A stretch of DNA of 64,000 nucleotides from Vreelandella neptunia (GCF_000712975.1 NZ_JHQL01000001.1:124001-188000); one strand, 5' to 3'; shown: positions 27,891 to 35,818, counted from the stretch's first letter. The notes: generated from the sequence alone by a model not told the origin. Made by a program: numbers and translations.

Positions 27891-28502
27891 ATGCGCGAAA
27901 ATGCCAAAACCCCGGAACGCCATGCCCAGCGCATGGCGGCCAAGCAGAAAATCATGAACGAGCGCATCGCCAGCGCTGACAAAGAGCAGGGCGTGCTGCT
28001 GGTGCTAACCGGCCCCGGTAAAGGCAAAAGCAGCTCCGGTTTTGGCATGCTCGCCCGCGCCCTTGGCCATGGTATGAACGTCGGCGTGGTGCAGTTTATT
28101 AAGGGCGCGTTTAGCACAGGGGAAGAAGCCTTCTTTCGCAACTTGCCTAATGTGGACTACCACGTGATGGGTGAAGGCTACACTTGGGATACCCAAGACC
28201 GCGAACGCGATGTCGCTGCCGCCAACGCCGCCTGGGAGCAGGCCAAGCGCATGCTGCAAGACGACAGCTACCACATAGTACTGCTCGACGAACTTAATAT
28301 CGCCCTGCGCTACGAGTACCTCGACCTAGACCAAGTGCTCGACGACCTGCAAGCCCGCCCAGCTATGCAGCACGCGGTTGTCACCGGTCGTTACGCCCCG
28401 CAACAACTCATCGATCTTGCCGATACCGTCACTGAAATGAAGGTGGTTAAACACGCCTTTAAAGACCAAGGGATTAAAGCTCAGAAAGGCATCGAGCTTT
28501 AG
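27891..28502 (+). CDS. cobO: Corrinoid adenosyltransferase (CobO/BtuR/CobA)
   Basis: Attaches the adenosyl group from ATP to cob(I)alamin-type corrinoids. The 203-residue protein has an N-terminal helical region and P-loop GPGKGKSS at 41-48, then ALGHGMNVGVVQFIKGAF, VLLDELNIALRY and VVTGRYAPQQLIDLADTVTEM, all typical of this family. AAGGAG precedes the ATG. It ends the cobB-ytoQ-cobO group, 21 bp after ytoQ. Imported corrinoids need this step before CbiZ, CbiB and CobU can act. Confidence 0.95.
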   Translation: MRENAKTPERHAQRMAAKQKIMNERIASADKEQGVLLVLTGPGKGKSSSGFGMLARALGHGMNVGVVQFIKGAFSTGEEAFFRNLPNVDYHVMGEGYTWDTQDRERDVAAANAAWEQAKRMLQDDSYHIVLLDELNIALRYEYLDLDQVLDDLQARPAMQHAVVTGRYAPQQLIDLADTVTEMKVVKHAFKDQGIKAQKGIEL

Positions 28503-28527
28503 TAAAGAAGAAGGCGTGAGAAAGTAA

Positions 28528-28576
28528 CTGAAGCTCCGCTCGCCCATGGCGACTACTATGGGAGGGAGCTTCAGCG
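28528..28576. terminator. Hairpin after cobO (REP-like or terminator)
   Basis: CTGAAGCTCC and GGAGCTTCAG form ten-base-pair arms around a ~25-base centre, 26 bp past the cobO stop. There is no clear T-run, so it may be an extragenic palindrome rather than an intrinsic terminator. The right arm also begins the 290-bp repeat described next. Confidence 0.45.
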
Positions 28577-28852
28577 CGCGAAGACTCAGCCACATAAACA
28601 ATCTAGCCACCCCGTAGCGCGGCGTAACGCTTGGCGAGGAACGAGCCAAAAGGCACCCGCGAAGGCAGCTAGCTGCCCAAAGCCTCCACTTGCCCAATTT
28701 CTCTGCAAAGCCACGTTACCTAAGCCAAATTTATCAATAAAGTATGGTTGAATCGTAAGAATGAGCCAGCACGCGAATTTTGGATATGTTGCCATACGAT
28801 ATAAATAGCGATTTAAAAATAGTTGGTTATGTTTCTTAAAGCGGTTAGATAA
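28560..28852 (+). repeat. ~290-bp direct repeat, copy 1
   Basis: From GGGAGGGAGCTTCAGC to TTAGATAA this stretch closely matches 29572-29860, with scattered substitutions and a few small indels; I judge identity at well over 80% by eye. It contains no convincing gene. Conserved stretches include CGTAGCGCGGCGTAACGC and GCGAATTTTGGATATGTTGC. It fills most of the 400-bp gap between cobO and brnT; the rest is the brnT leader with a TATAAT at 28883-28888. Confidence 0.85.
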
Positions 28853-28905
28853 TAGTATTTAGCTCGGTGCCTTGACGACAATTATAATGTACTTACGATG
28901 TAATT

Positions 28906-29199
28906 ATGAGCCATTATTCCTTTGACTGGGATCCTCGCAAGGATGCCGCTAATCGCAAGAAGCATGACGTCTCGTTCCAGGAGGCCAAAACTGCCTTTAC
29001 GGATGAGTTTGCACGTCTTATAGCTGACCCAGACCATTCTGAAGAGGAGGACCGGTTCATTCTCCTCGGTACAAGCATTCATTCTCGCTTACTGGTGGTG
29101 CGCCACTGCGTGAGAGATGGCGAAACCATTCGAATTATTTCTGCGCGCAAGGCGGATAAACGAGAGCGAAAAACTTACGAAGGGTATAGACATGCGTGA
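28906..29199 (+). CDS. brnT: BrnT-family toxin (RelE-fold ribonuclease)
   Basis: The 97-residue protein matches BrnT (PF04365): YSFDWDPRKDAANRKKHDVSFQEAK at the start, the central RFILLGTSIHSRLLVVRHCVRDG strand region, and IIRIISARKADKRERKTY-type ending (here TIRIISARKAD). BrnT toxins block translation as ribosome-independent ribonucleases. The first gene of a two-gene toxin-antitoxin operon, it overlaps brnA by eight bases. A near-perfect TATAAT lies 17 bp before the start, so the leader is very short. The module sits between two direct repeats. Confidence 0.9.
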   Translation: MSHYSFDWDPRKDAANRKKHDVSFQEAKTAFTDEFARLIADPDHSEEEDRFILLGTSIHSRLLVVRHCVRDGETIRIISARKADKRERKTYEGYRHA

Positions 29200-29401
29200 C
29201 CATTACGATTTTTCAGAGTCAGTCAAAAACCCATACGCCAAGAAGCTTAAAAAGCAGGTCACGATCCGCCTGGATGAAGATACCATCGCGTATTTCAAAA
29301 ATCTGGCGGAAGAAAAAGATCTACCGTATCAGAGCTTAATTAATCTCTATCTACGCGACTGTGCCCAGTCACATAAAGACCTCAAACTTGAGTGGCAATA
29401 A
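29192..29401 (+). CDS. brnA: BrnA-family antitoxin
   Basis: A 69-residue antitoxin of the BrnA type. The C-terminal half, KKQVTIRLDEDTIAYFKNLAEEKDLPYQSLINLYLRDC when read in pieces, is a ribbon-helix-helix DNA-binding domain; the N-terminal 25 residues would wrap the toxin. Start ATG at 29192 overlaps the brnT stop. Such antitoxins repress their own promoter; the leader at 28886-28910 contains a directly repeated GTANTTANGA motif that could be the operator. Confidence 0.9.
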   Translation: MRDHYDFSESVKNPYAKKLKKQVTIRLDEDTIAYFKNLAEEKDLPYQSLINLYLRDCAQSHKDLKLEWQ

Positions 29402-29418
29402 ACGGCGTGACTATGATG

Positions 29419-29540
29419 CAGCCCTGCATCACCTTGCACAGTGAAGACATTGTTCACCCGCTGAAAGAAGCCGATGCCAAGCTTGGTGCACCACGACTGA
29501 TCCAGTCTTCGAAACCCTGCGTTACATCCTCAAAGCCTAA
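29419..29540 (+). pseudogene. 3' fragment of a second ytoQ copy
   Basis: This stretch parallels 27744-27869, the end of ytoQ: it encodes ITLHSEDIVHPLKEADA and ends in ETLRYILKA-like residues after small frame-disrupting deletions. Only about the last 40 codons remain. It lies directly after brnA and before repeat copy 2, mirroring the order ytoQ-(cobO)-repeat of copy 1. Confidence 0.85.
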
Positions 29541-29571
29541 GCCCGCTGCGCCTCCTGCAAGCACCGCTTGT

Positions 29572-29860
29572 GGGAGGGCGCTTCAGCTCGCGAAGATCCA
29601 GCCACATAAGCAATCTAGCCACCCCGTAGCGCGGCGTAACGCTTGGCGAGGAACGAGCCAAAAGGCACCCGCGAAGGCAGCTGCCCAAAGCCTGCTCCAG
29701 CTCAATTTTTCTTCAAAGCCACGTGACCTAAGCCAAATTTATCAATAAAGTATGATTAAATCGTAAAAACGAGCCGGCACGCGAATTTTGGATATGTTGC
29801 CATGCGAGATAAATAAAGCTATAAAAACAGTGGTTTATGATTTTTTGGATGGCTAGATAA
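29572..29860 (+). repeat. ~290-bp direct repeat, copy 2
   Basis: Second copy of the sequence at 28560-28852, in the same orientation and 1012 bp away. Together with the ytoQ fragment it shows that a ytoQ-to-repeat segment was duplicated or acquired from a relative, with brnTA in between. After it, 29856-29896 holds a perfect eight-base inverted repeat, ATAACACC/GGTGTTAT, of unknown role. The rest of the gap up to 29948 shows nothing else. Confidence 0.85.
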
Positions 29861-29948
29861 CACCAATAAACGTGCTGACATGTTCAAGGGTGTTATGAAG
29901 CAGGCTATATAATCACTGTTAGAAGCCTATCGTGGCAGGGAGTCTGTA

Positions 29949-31031
29949 GTGTCAGGATTAAAAATGAGGTTCATTAAACCTTGCAGAGAAACAGATAGTT
30001 CACCTAGGTTAACTGTCAGTAGAGTCAAGGATAATAAAGACAGAAAAACAGAAACCTCGCTTTTGTTAGATCTTAATATCCTTATAAGAATGGAGGATGT
30101 GATACTTAGAGGAAAAAACCCGGCTGATTTGGGTTTGATGGAACTAGTGAATTTTGTAAATCAGTGCCCAGCAGAAAGTATTTGCCTGAGCCCAGGCTTT
30201 GCTTTAAGTGAGGTGCACCCCAAGTTCAAAAAGCAGTGTTTTGAAATATTTGAAGTGTTTCTGTCGATATTCTGTCCACAATTGGTAGATCATCCGACAG
30301 CCACCAGAAATTCGGAATTAGATCCGGAAGAGCTTAGGAAGCTGGAATTTCATGAGCTATCGCTTGGCGAGCAATATCTTCATTCAATTTCATACTATTC
30401 ACTAATTCAGATTCATATTATTGATAGCAAATATAGCAATCTATCAGGCGTGGAAAAGTTTAACATCTACTTAGATTCAGTGTGCGACGATATTGATATG
30501 CTTAGCGCAGTGGAGGCAGAAATTGCAAAATACTGCTTCTGCACTAAGAAAGATGAATACAGTCAAAATTTAAAAGATCGAATACAAGATATAAAAGACA
30601 ATTTCTTAGATAGACATGCCGACCCAAAGAAACGCCTGCTTAATATCTTCAATGGTGTTCAAGATCTAAAGTACGGCAAGTCTGCGTTAAAATATTCTGA
30701 GAAAATGTTTTTTGGGAAAAACCAAGAAACATGGGTTGCCACGTTGGACTCAAAACTTTATTGGCTGAGTGAGTCAATACATCACTATCCTGTACATGGC
30801 GAACCTCATAGTAAATTTTATAGCATCGTAAGAACAGATGAGCAACAAAATTGCAGTTACTGGCAGAGTGTAGATGACGCCTTATATGCAAGACAATCAA
30901 TACGAGAAGCCGAAGGAAAAGCAAGCTCCCCCTTAAATGAAGAGGACATGGAAAATTTACATAAAATACTGCTAAATAAAGGGTTTGCGGACTTTTATGA
31001 CGAATTTGCTTCTAACAAACGCGTCAATTAG
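29949..31031 (+). CDS. Cassette-borne protein of unknown function, possibly PIN-like
   Basis: A 360-residue protein I cannot assign to a family. It has no signal peptide or membrane helix. LLLDLNILIRMED at about 38-50 resembles the first strand of PIN-domain nucleases (Asp41, Asn43), and ICLSPGFALSEVHP at 78-91 resembles the second motif (Glu88). A later WVATLDSKLYW could supply a third Asp. This is a suggestion from motif shape only. GTG at 29949 has AGGGAG upstream; an ATG at 29964 is also plausible. The codons are AT-rich, unlike the host. The end of the gene lies inside an attC-like site, typical of integron cassettes. Confidence 0.75.
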   Translation: MSGLKMRFIKPCRETDSSPRLTVSRVKDNKDRKTETSLLLDLNILIRMEDVILRGKNPADLGLMELVNFVNQCPAESICLSPGFALSEVHPKFKKQCFEIFEVFLSIFCPQLVDHPTATRNSELDPEELRKLEFHELSLGEQYLHSISYYSLIQIHIIDSKYSNLSGVEKFNIYLDSVCDDIDMLSAVEAEIAKYCFCTKKDEYSQNLKDRIQDIKDNFLDRHADPKKRLLNIFNGVQDLKYGKSALKYSEKMFFGKNQETWVATLDSKLYWLSESIHHYPVHGEPHSKFYSIVRTDEQQNCSYWQSVDDALYARQSIREAEGKASSPLNEEDMENLHKILLNKGFADFYDEFASNKRVN

Positions 31032-31070
31032 GACGCTCGCAAGCTCACGCCTATTACGCGGGCGTTATAG
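31011..31070 (+). other. attC-like integron recombination site 1
   Basis: TCTAAC at the left and GTTATAG at the right bound a 60-bp imperfect inverted repeat: TAACaaaCGCGT pairs with ACGCGggcGTTA, leaving the unpaired core typical of attC L boxes, and an inner GGACGCTCGC/GCTCACGCC arm lies between. It overlaps the last seven codons of the preceding gene. Confidence 0.7.
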
Positions 31071-31127
31071 AGCAGGCGAATACGCGAATTTGTCAAATTA
31101 AGTACTTCTCATCTTAAGGGTAAGTAA

Positions 31128-32840
31128 GTGAAGATAGAAAAAGTAGAAATCACTAATTTCAGAAACTTTGAGTCCGCGACAATCGCTTTTAGAAAAAGCA
31201 CTCTTGTTATAGGGGCAAATGACGTAGGCAAGACGAACCTAATGTTTGCCTTAAGGCTTCTGCTAGATAAATCCCTATCGGAGAGAGATATTGAGCCATC
31301 AGAAACAGATTTTAATATTAAACCTGATGGTTCACAGGCAAATGAATTTAGCATAGTAATTCATTTTTGTGATGTAAAAGAAGAAGCAGTTTTATCGGTT
31401 TTACGTGAATATGTAAGTGATGATTCCAAAACAGTATTTAAGCTGGCAGCGTCTAGAGAAAACCTAGAACATAAGTTCTACGCAGGGTCTGGTGAAGCAG
31501 ACCTAGAAGAAATAAGCAATCGATTCTATTTGAAGTATATAAATCTTAGGTATATTAAATCGCAGCGAGATTTACAGAAGTTTATAGACATTGAAAAAAA
31601 GCAACTTCTAAAACTATCTCAAGCCGACAGGAATGATGCTGATACAGAATCTGATAATAAACAGCTCAACAAAATTGGAAAGAGCCTAAATATAGTTAAT
31701 GAACGAGTAAGACGCTTAAACTACGTAAAGAGCTCTACTAATTTAGTAAATGATGAGCTGAAAAAACTTGCTCATACCTTTGATGATTATGGAGTGCATT
31801 TAGATTCCGGTGCAATCCAAGTGCAGCAATTTATTGACAGCCTACAGTTAAGCGCATCATCTAATGGATCGAAGATCATGCTTGGCGGTGATGGGCGAAA
31901 CAACCAAATTCTTTTGGCGTTATGGAAGGCAAAAAGCCTAAGAGATCATGACCCTGATCATGAGGTCGTATTCTACTGTGTTGAAGAGCCAGAGGCTCAT
32001 TTGCACCCCCACCAACAGAGAAAGCTAGCCGATTATCTAAACAATGAATTACCTGGCCAAACATTAATAACAAGCCATTCTCCGCAAATTACAACTAGAT
32101 ACTCCCCAGACTCAATCGCCCATATTGTAAATCGGGGAAATGGCAGCTACGCCGCAAGTGATGGCTGTTCGGAGTGTATCAGTGATACATGGGACGAACT
32201 TGGCTATAGAATGAGTATCCTCCCTGCCGAGGCATTCTTTTCAAGGGTTGTTTTATTGGTAGAAGGCCCTTCTGAGCAACTTTTTTATACTGAATTAGCA
32301 AAAGTAAATGGCATAGATTTAGATTTCTATAATATATCAATTTTATCGGTAGACGGTGTTCAATTTAAAGTTTACGTAGATGTACTAAATGCAATGGAAA
32401 TTCCATGGGTTTTAAGAACAGACAATGATGTTTCCAAAATTACAGTGGGCGGTATAGAACTCCGGAATCTGGCTGGTATTAATAGGTGCTTAGACCTATT
32501 AGGCTTGCAAAAACATGACCATCGAGATGTAAATACAACAGCAGAGTCAATAGTTCAGAATGGGATTTGGCAGAATGTATCCAATCAAATTAATCCGCAT
32601 AATGCGTTCCTTTCTAAAGTTGACTTGGAGCATGATTTGGCGAGTGAGCTGCCTGCACAAGTAATCGCTTATACAGGAAAAACTAATACCGATGATGCCA
32701 TTAAGTATATGGCAGATAAAAAAGCAATTCGTATGCGTGGGTTTTTAAATTCTTATAAGCATGAATTAAATAGTCTAGTAACTGGAGATCTAGCAAAACC
32801 GTTATTACGAAGCTTAGAAATTGCTAAAGGGTTAGCTTAG
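31128..32840 (+). CDS. gajA: Gabija system endonuclease GajA (OLD-family ATPase/TOPRIM)
   Basis: DNA-nicking effector of Gabija anti-phage defence. 570 residues, the size of characterised GajA (about 578). ABC-type ATPase: Walker A GANDVGKT at 29-36, insert with a helical dimerisation region, degenerate signature GGDGRNNQ at 253-260, Walker B/D-loop EEPEAHLHP at 286-294, switch SHSPQ near 316-320. C-terminal TOPRIM nuclease: LLVEGPSE at 376-383 with the metal-binding Glu and TDND at 431-434. In known GajA, ATP/NTP binding keeps the nuclease off. gajB follows after one base. AT-rich. Its cassette runs from attC 1 to attC 2. Confidence 0.88.
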   Translation: MKIEKVEITNFRNFESATIAFRKSTLVIGANDVGKTNLMFALRLLLDKSLSERDIEPSETDFNIKPDGSQANEFSIVIHFCDVKEEAVLSVLREYVSDDSKTVFKLAASRENLEHKFYAGSGEADLEEISNRFYLKYINLRYIKSQRDLQKFIDIEKKQLLKLSQADRNDADTESDNKQLNKIGKSLNIVNERVRRLNYVKSSTNLVNDELKKLAHTFDDYGVHLDSGAIQVQQFIDSLQLSASSNGSKIMLGGDGRNNQILLALWKAKSLRDHDPDHEVVFYCVEEPEAHLHPHQQRKLADYLNNELPGQTLITSHSPQITTRYSPDSIAHIVNRGNGSYAASDGCSECISDTWDELGYRMSILPAEAFFSRVVLLVEGPSEQLFYTELAKVNGIDLDFYNISILSVDGVQFKVYVDVLNAMEIPWVLRTDNDVSKITVGGIELRNLAGINRCLDLLGLQKHDHRDVNTTAESIVQNGIWQNVSNQINPHNAFLSKVDLEHDLASELPAQVIAYTGKTNTDDAIKYMADKKAIRMRGFLNSYKHELNSLVTGDLAKPLLRSLEIAKGLA

Positions 32841-32841
32841 A

Positions 32842-34476
32842 ATGACTAATTCTTTTATCCCCACACCTGATCAACAGGCCGCAATAGACTCCAATGCCAA
32901 CATGGTTATTACAGCATGCCCTGGAAGCGGAAAAACATCGGTAGTTGTTCATAAAATAAGAAAAGAGATTCCTGAAATAGGGAATCATAGAGGCGTAATA
33001 GGTATAACATTCACAGTTAAAGCCAGTAAGGAGCTAAAAAGAAAGTGCAAGAAAGATGGTTTCAACACAAAACGTAGTTTTTTCGGAACCATTGATCACT
33101 TTTGCTTAAGTGAAATTATATTCCCTTTCGCCAAAAGAATATGGGGGCCCGCTGATAGTCGCCTTGAATGTATAGCTTATGATGAGCTGGATGAAGGATT
33201 AAAAGCTAAGCTGCCGCCATTAAGTGACGTGGGCGTGGTTCTTTCAACTAATGACTATGATCAATATGAAGATGAATTTATTCAACAATTTAAAAGTGGA
33301 GTTGTTCTTCTTGAAGCAGTTGGAATATTGGCAAACCATATTTTAAATAATTCAATTGCATGTCAGAAGTATATAGTGGCCAGATATACATCACTATATG
33401 TGGATGAATACCAGGATTCCTCACAAGCACAGCACAAATTATTCCTTAGTTTATTGCAGTTAGGACTAAGGGCAGTAGCTGTAGGGGACGTGCAGCAATC
33501 TATTTATGCTTGGAGAGGAAGCAGTCCCGAATATATCAATGAGCTAATTTCATTACCTGAAGTATTTGAGCACCATATTGTTAATATTAATCATCGGTGT
33601 CACCCATCCATAACAAATTATGCAAATAGATTATTTTCCGAAAATGCAAATCTTTTGCCGACCAACGAAATAAGAGTCTTCCAAAGAGTATTTAATGGAA
33701 CACAGATTGACCTAGCTAATGAATTGAACACCTATCTACCTCAAACTGCTGCTTCATTTGGCGTTACCAATCTTTCAGAGATAGCAATTTTAGTAAGAAA
33801 CAATAGAAGTTTGGTCTATTTAATAGCGGGGTTGAATATACCGCACCGCGTGTACAATGATGACCCTCTGGGTCTGATAAATACACGAGCCAGCAATCTT
33901 TTTTCTGACCTTCTTAGGTATAGATATGACAGTGCTTTTTTAACCACTGACATTGATGCTGTCCGTGAGTATGAAATTAGATGCACACGAGCGCAGCTTG
34001 CTAGAGTAAGATCAGAAATCAAATTGGTACGGTCAATTGGAGATCAATATTTAGAAGAGACGATTCTTGGTATCTCAAGAGAACTTCTGGGAGGCGATGT
34101 GGCCCCTAGAGACATTAATGCGCTGAAGGACGTCGTTAATTCTACTGATGCACTAAATCAATATGCTCCGAGTAATGGCAGTGAAGTTCAAGTGATGACA
34201 CTTCACAAGTCTAAAGGGTTGGAGTTTGAGATAGTCTTTCATCTCGATCTGTATGATTGGGTTTTCCCGTATAGAGAATATACGGGAGATTTTAATGATG
34301 AGGTTTACCCTAGTTGGGATCAAGACCTAAACCTCCATTATGTAGGAATTACAAGAGCTAAAACTGCATGTATTTTAGTTCGAAGTACACGTCGTCTTAA
34401 TAACCAGGGACAAAATAGACAAGGTCAGAATTCTGCTTTCTTAGAGTTAAATGGGCTTAGTGGACTATATGCATAA
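32842..34476 (+). CDS. gajB: Gabija system UvrD-like helicase GajB
   Basis: Superfamily 1A helicase partner of GajA, 544 residues. Motifs in order: Q-motif TPDQQAAI at 8-15, Walker A CPGSGKT near 26-32, Ia ITFTVKAS, II VDEYQDS, III AVGDVQQSIYAWRG, IV INHRCHPS, V MTLHKSKGLEFEIV and VI YVGITRAK. It is much shorter than UvrD/Rep (about 720) because the 1B/2B insertions are reduced, as in GajB. It is thought to sense DNA ends or termini and stimulate GajA. Start ATG lies one base after the gajA stop, so translation is coupled. Confidence 0.88.
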   Translation: MTNSFIPTPDQQAAIDSNANMVITACPGSGKTSVVVHKIRKEIPEIGNHRGVIGITFTVKASKELKRKCKKDGFNTKRSFFGTIDHFCLSEIIFPFAKRIWGPADSRLECIAYDELDEGLKAKLPPLSDVGVVLSTNDYDQYEDEFIQQFKSGVVLLEAVGILANHILNNSIACQKYIVARYTSLYVDEYQDSSQAQHKLFLSLLQLGLRAVAVGDVQQSIYAWRGSSPEYINELISLPEVFEHHIVNINHRCHPSITNYANRLFSENANLLPTNEIRVFQRVFNGTQIDLANELNTYLPQTAASFGVTNLSEIAILVRNNRSLVYLIAGLNIPHRVYNDDPLGLINTRASNLFSDLLRYRYDSAFLTTDIDAVREYEIRCTRAQLARVRSEIKLVRSIGDQYLEETILGISRELLGGDVAPRDINALKDVVNSTDALNQYAPSNGSEVQVMTLHKSKGLEFEIVFHLDLYDWVFPYREYTGDFNDEVYPSWDQDLNLHYVGITRAKTACILVRSTRRLNNQGQNRQGQNSAFLELNGLSGLYA

Positions 34477-34565
34477 TCGACATCATCAATTACTGAAAGG
34501 ATTTACAACTTCAGTTATTGATATTTTTAAAATATCGACCAGCCCTACGAGAATCTACAGATGCT

Positions 34566-34637
34566 CTATAACAAGCGCATGTTGTCGGACTGGTTTTCCG
34601 CTGCGCTCCAAACCAGCCGCAAATGCGGGCGTTAGAT
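34566..34637 (+). other. attC-like integron recombination site 2
   Basis: CTATAAC to GTTAGAT, 72 bp. The outer arms TATAACaaGCGCAT and ATGCgggCGTTAGA pair with the usual unpaired core. The inner arms CGGaCTGGTTT and AAACCAGCCG form a strong stem with one extrahelical base, as attC structures require. It lies 90 bp after gajB. This is the clearest attC in the window. Confidence 0.85.
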
Positions 34638-34655
34638 GATAAGGGACAGACAGGC

Positions 34656-35501
34656 ATGGCATCTAGACCAGGAACAGTATCGAAAATACTTTGGCATTTT
34701 ACTGGCGGCCCTATATGGGACGATGCTGCCAACAAGCAGCTTAAAGAGCTTAAGCCCGCGATAAACGGATACGAAGCGCTTAAAGCTATTTTGGGGTCTC
34801 AGGAGCTAAGAGTAGGCCGGTACCGTGAAATAGTTAAGGTAATCGTGCCTGAAAAAAGGCAGTTTGATTTTGAAACAAAAGAAATCCATATTCTGAAAAA
34901 TCATCCTGTTACTGTTAAATCAAAGCCGGTATGTTGTGTGGCCGACATTCCTCTTCAGCATATTGATTACCATTCGAATAGATATGGAAAAATTGCGATT
35001 GGATTTCACAGAGATTCAATTGTCAAATCTGGCTTTAATCCCGTTATGTATACCCTTGAAGATACAGCTTTACTCAATAGCATCTATCAGGGGTACTCAG
35101 CAGTTGATGACGTCCATCCTTACAGTGCAATAAGCGAAACTGAGTCAGTTCAAGACGAGATTGACAAGATTATCGACGATAATGACCTAGATGGTTCCGT
35201 AGATACATCTAGCATCATTTCTGAGCTTGATTGGATTGAGAGTGCTCAAGAAAAAATAGATGAAAGCTTTCAGAATTTTTTAGCGTATATAAAAACATTC
35301 GATACAACCGAATTCGATTCGATATACTGTGAGCGCGAATGGCGGAGTACAAAAAATTATTCATTCGCAATTGAAGACATCGCAATTATAGTTCTTCCAA
35401 GAGAACAAGAAGGAGAACGCTTTTACGAACGTTTCCTAGAAGAAGTGATATTACCCAAAACAGTCACTATTGCATGTTGGGAAGATCTTATTGAACATTA
35501 A
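34656..35501 (+). CDS. AbiGi-like protein (putative abortive-infection component)
   Basis: A 281-residue soluble protein resembling the AbiGi family (PF10899): ILWHFTGGP near the start, LRVGRYREIV, CCVADIPLQHIDYHSNRYGKIAIGF cut across two strands, FNPVMYTLED and CEREWRS near 230. In Lactococcus, AbiGi pairs with AbiGii as an abortive-infection system, with AbiGi as the proposed antitoxin. No AbiGii partner is present here. Start ATG at 34656 is chosen since an upstream one at 34623 lies inside attC 2. It is the only gene in a cassette between attC 2 and attC 3. Family call is from memory of motif order and not certain. Confidence 0.65.
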   Translation: MASRPGTVSKILWHFTGGPIWDDAANKQLKELKPAINGYEALKAILGSQELRVGRYREIVKVIVPEKRQFDFETKEIHILKNHPVTVKSKPVCCVADIPLQHIDYHSNRYGKIAIGFHRDSIVKSGFNPVMYTLEDTALLNSIYQGYSAVDDVHPYSAISETESVQDEIDKIIDDNDLDGSVDTSSIISELDWIESAQEKIDESFQNFLAYIKTFDTTEFDSIYCEREWRSTKNYSFAIEDIAIIVLPREQEGERFYERFLEEVILPKTVTIACWEDLIEH

Positions 35502-35504
35502 ATT

Positions 35505-35585
35505 ATCTAACAAGCGGCTGCATTTCGTTCCGGCCTGCGGCCTCCACCGGACTCGCTACGCTCGCCGATGAGCCGAGCGTTGAGC
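35505..35585 (+). other. attC-like integron recombination site 3
   Basis: ATCTAAC to GTTGAGC, 81 bp, starting four bases after the AbiGi-like stop. Outer arms CTAACaaGCGGCT and AGCCGagCGTTGAG pair with the standard core mismatch. Inside, CCGGCCTGCGGCCTCCACCGG and CGCTACGCTCGCC add GC-rich hairpins, common in the variable terminal region of attC. Confidence 0.8.
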
Positions 35586-35652
35586 CTGTAGAAAAACTCC
35601 GCTGACGCCTATGTTTTGGTAGGATCAAGAAAACAGGCGATGAGTGACTATC

Positions 35653-35818
35653 ATGCCGCGTTTCAAGCTCTATAAACTACCAAGATCAGCTCCAACTCAG
35701 TACCTTTGAGCACAAGTTAGACTTATCCGTTTTCCATTCCAAGTACCGCAACGCTGCGACTGCTCGGCTGGCTAAGCTATTCATCAAGGCTATTCAAGGC
35801 GATCCACCGATATTATGA
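35653..35818 (+). pseudogene. Remnant of an IS1182-like transposase N-terminus
   Basis: After MPRFKLY, a one-base insertion shifts the frame; the next frame reads NYQDQLQLSTFEHKLDLSVF and then HSKYRNAATARLAKLFIKA. This resembles the beginning of IS1182-type transposases (MPRFKxYNYDQ...TFEH...LDLSVFxxxYRND). There is also an internal deletion between TFEH and KLDLS. Nothing of the catalytic domain remains. The 67 bp before it contain a CGCCTATGTTTT/AAACAGGCG hairpin, perhaps an old IS end. The remnant abuts the Rho-like start codon. Family call tentative. Confidence 0.5.

Noticed and set aside
29192..29401. A stand-alone CopG regulator rather than BrnA
   Set aside because: Overlap with a clear BrnT toxin gene and the expected size make BrnA the better call.
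29856..29896. Possible additional attC before the first cassette
   Set aside because: ATAACACC/GGTGTTAT arms are perfect, with no unpaired core, and span only about 40 bp; this looks like an ordinary hairpin. A GTTAGAA at 29918 might be the true cassette edge, but this is not provable here.
31128..34476. PARIS or a generic OLD/retron-type system instead of Gabija
   Set aside because: PARIS pairs an AAA15 ATPase with a separate TOPRIM protein. Here the ATPase and TOPRIM are in one protein and the partner is a UvrD-like helicase, which is the Gabija pattern.
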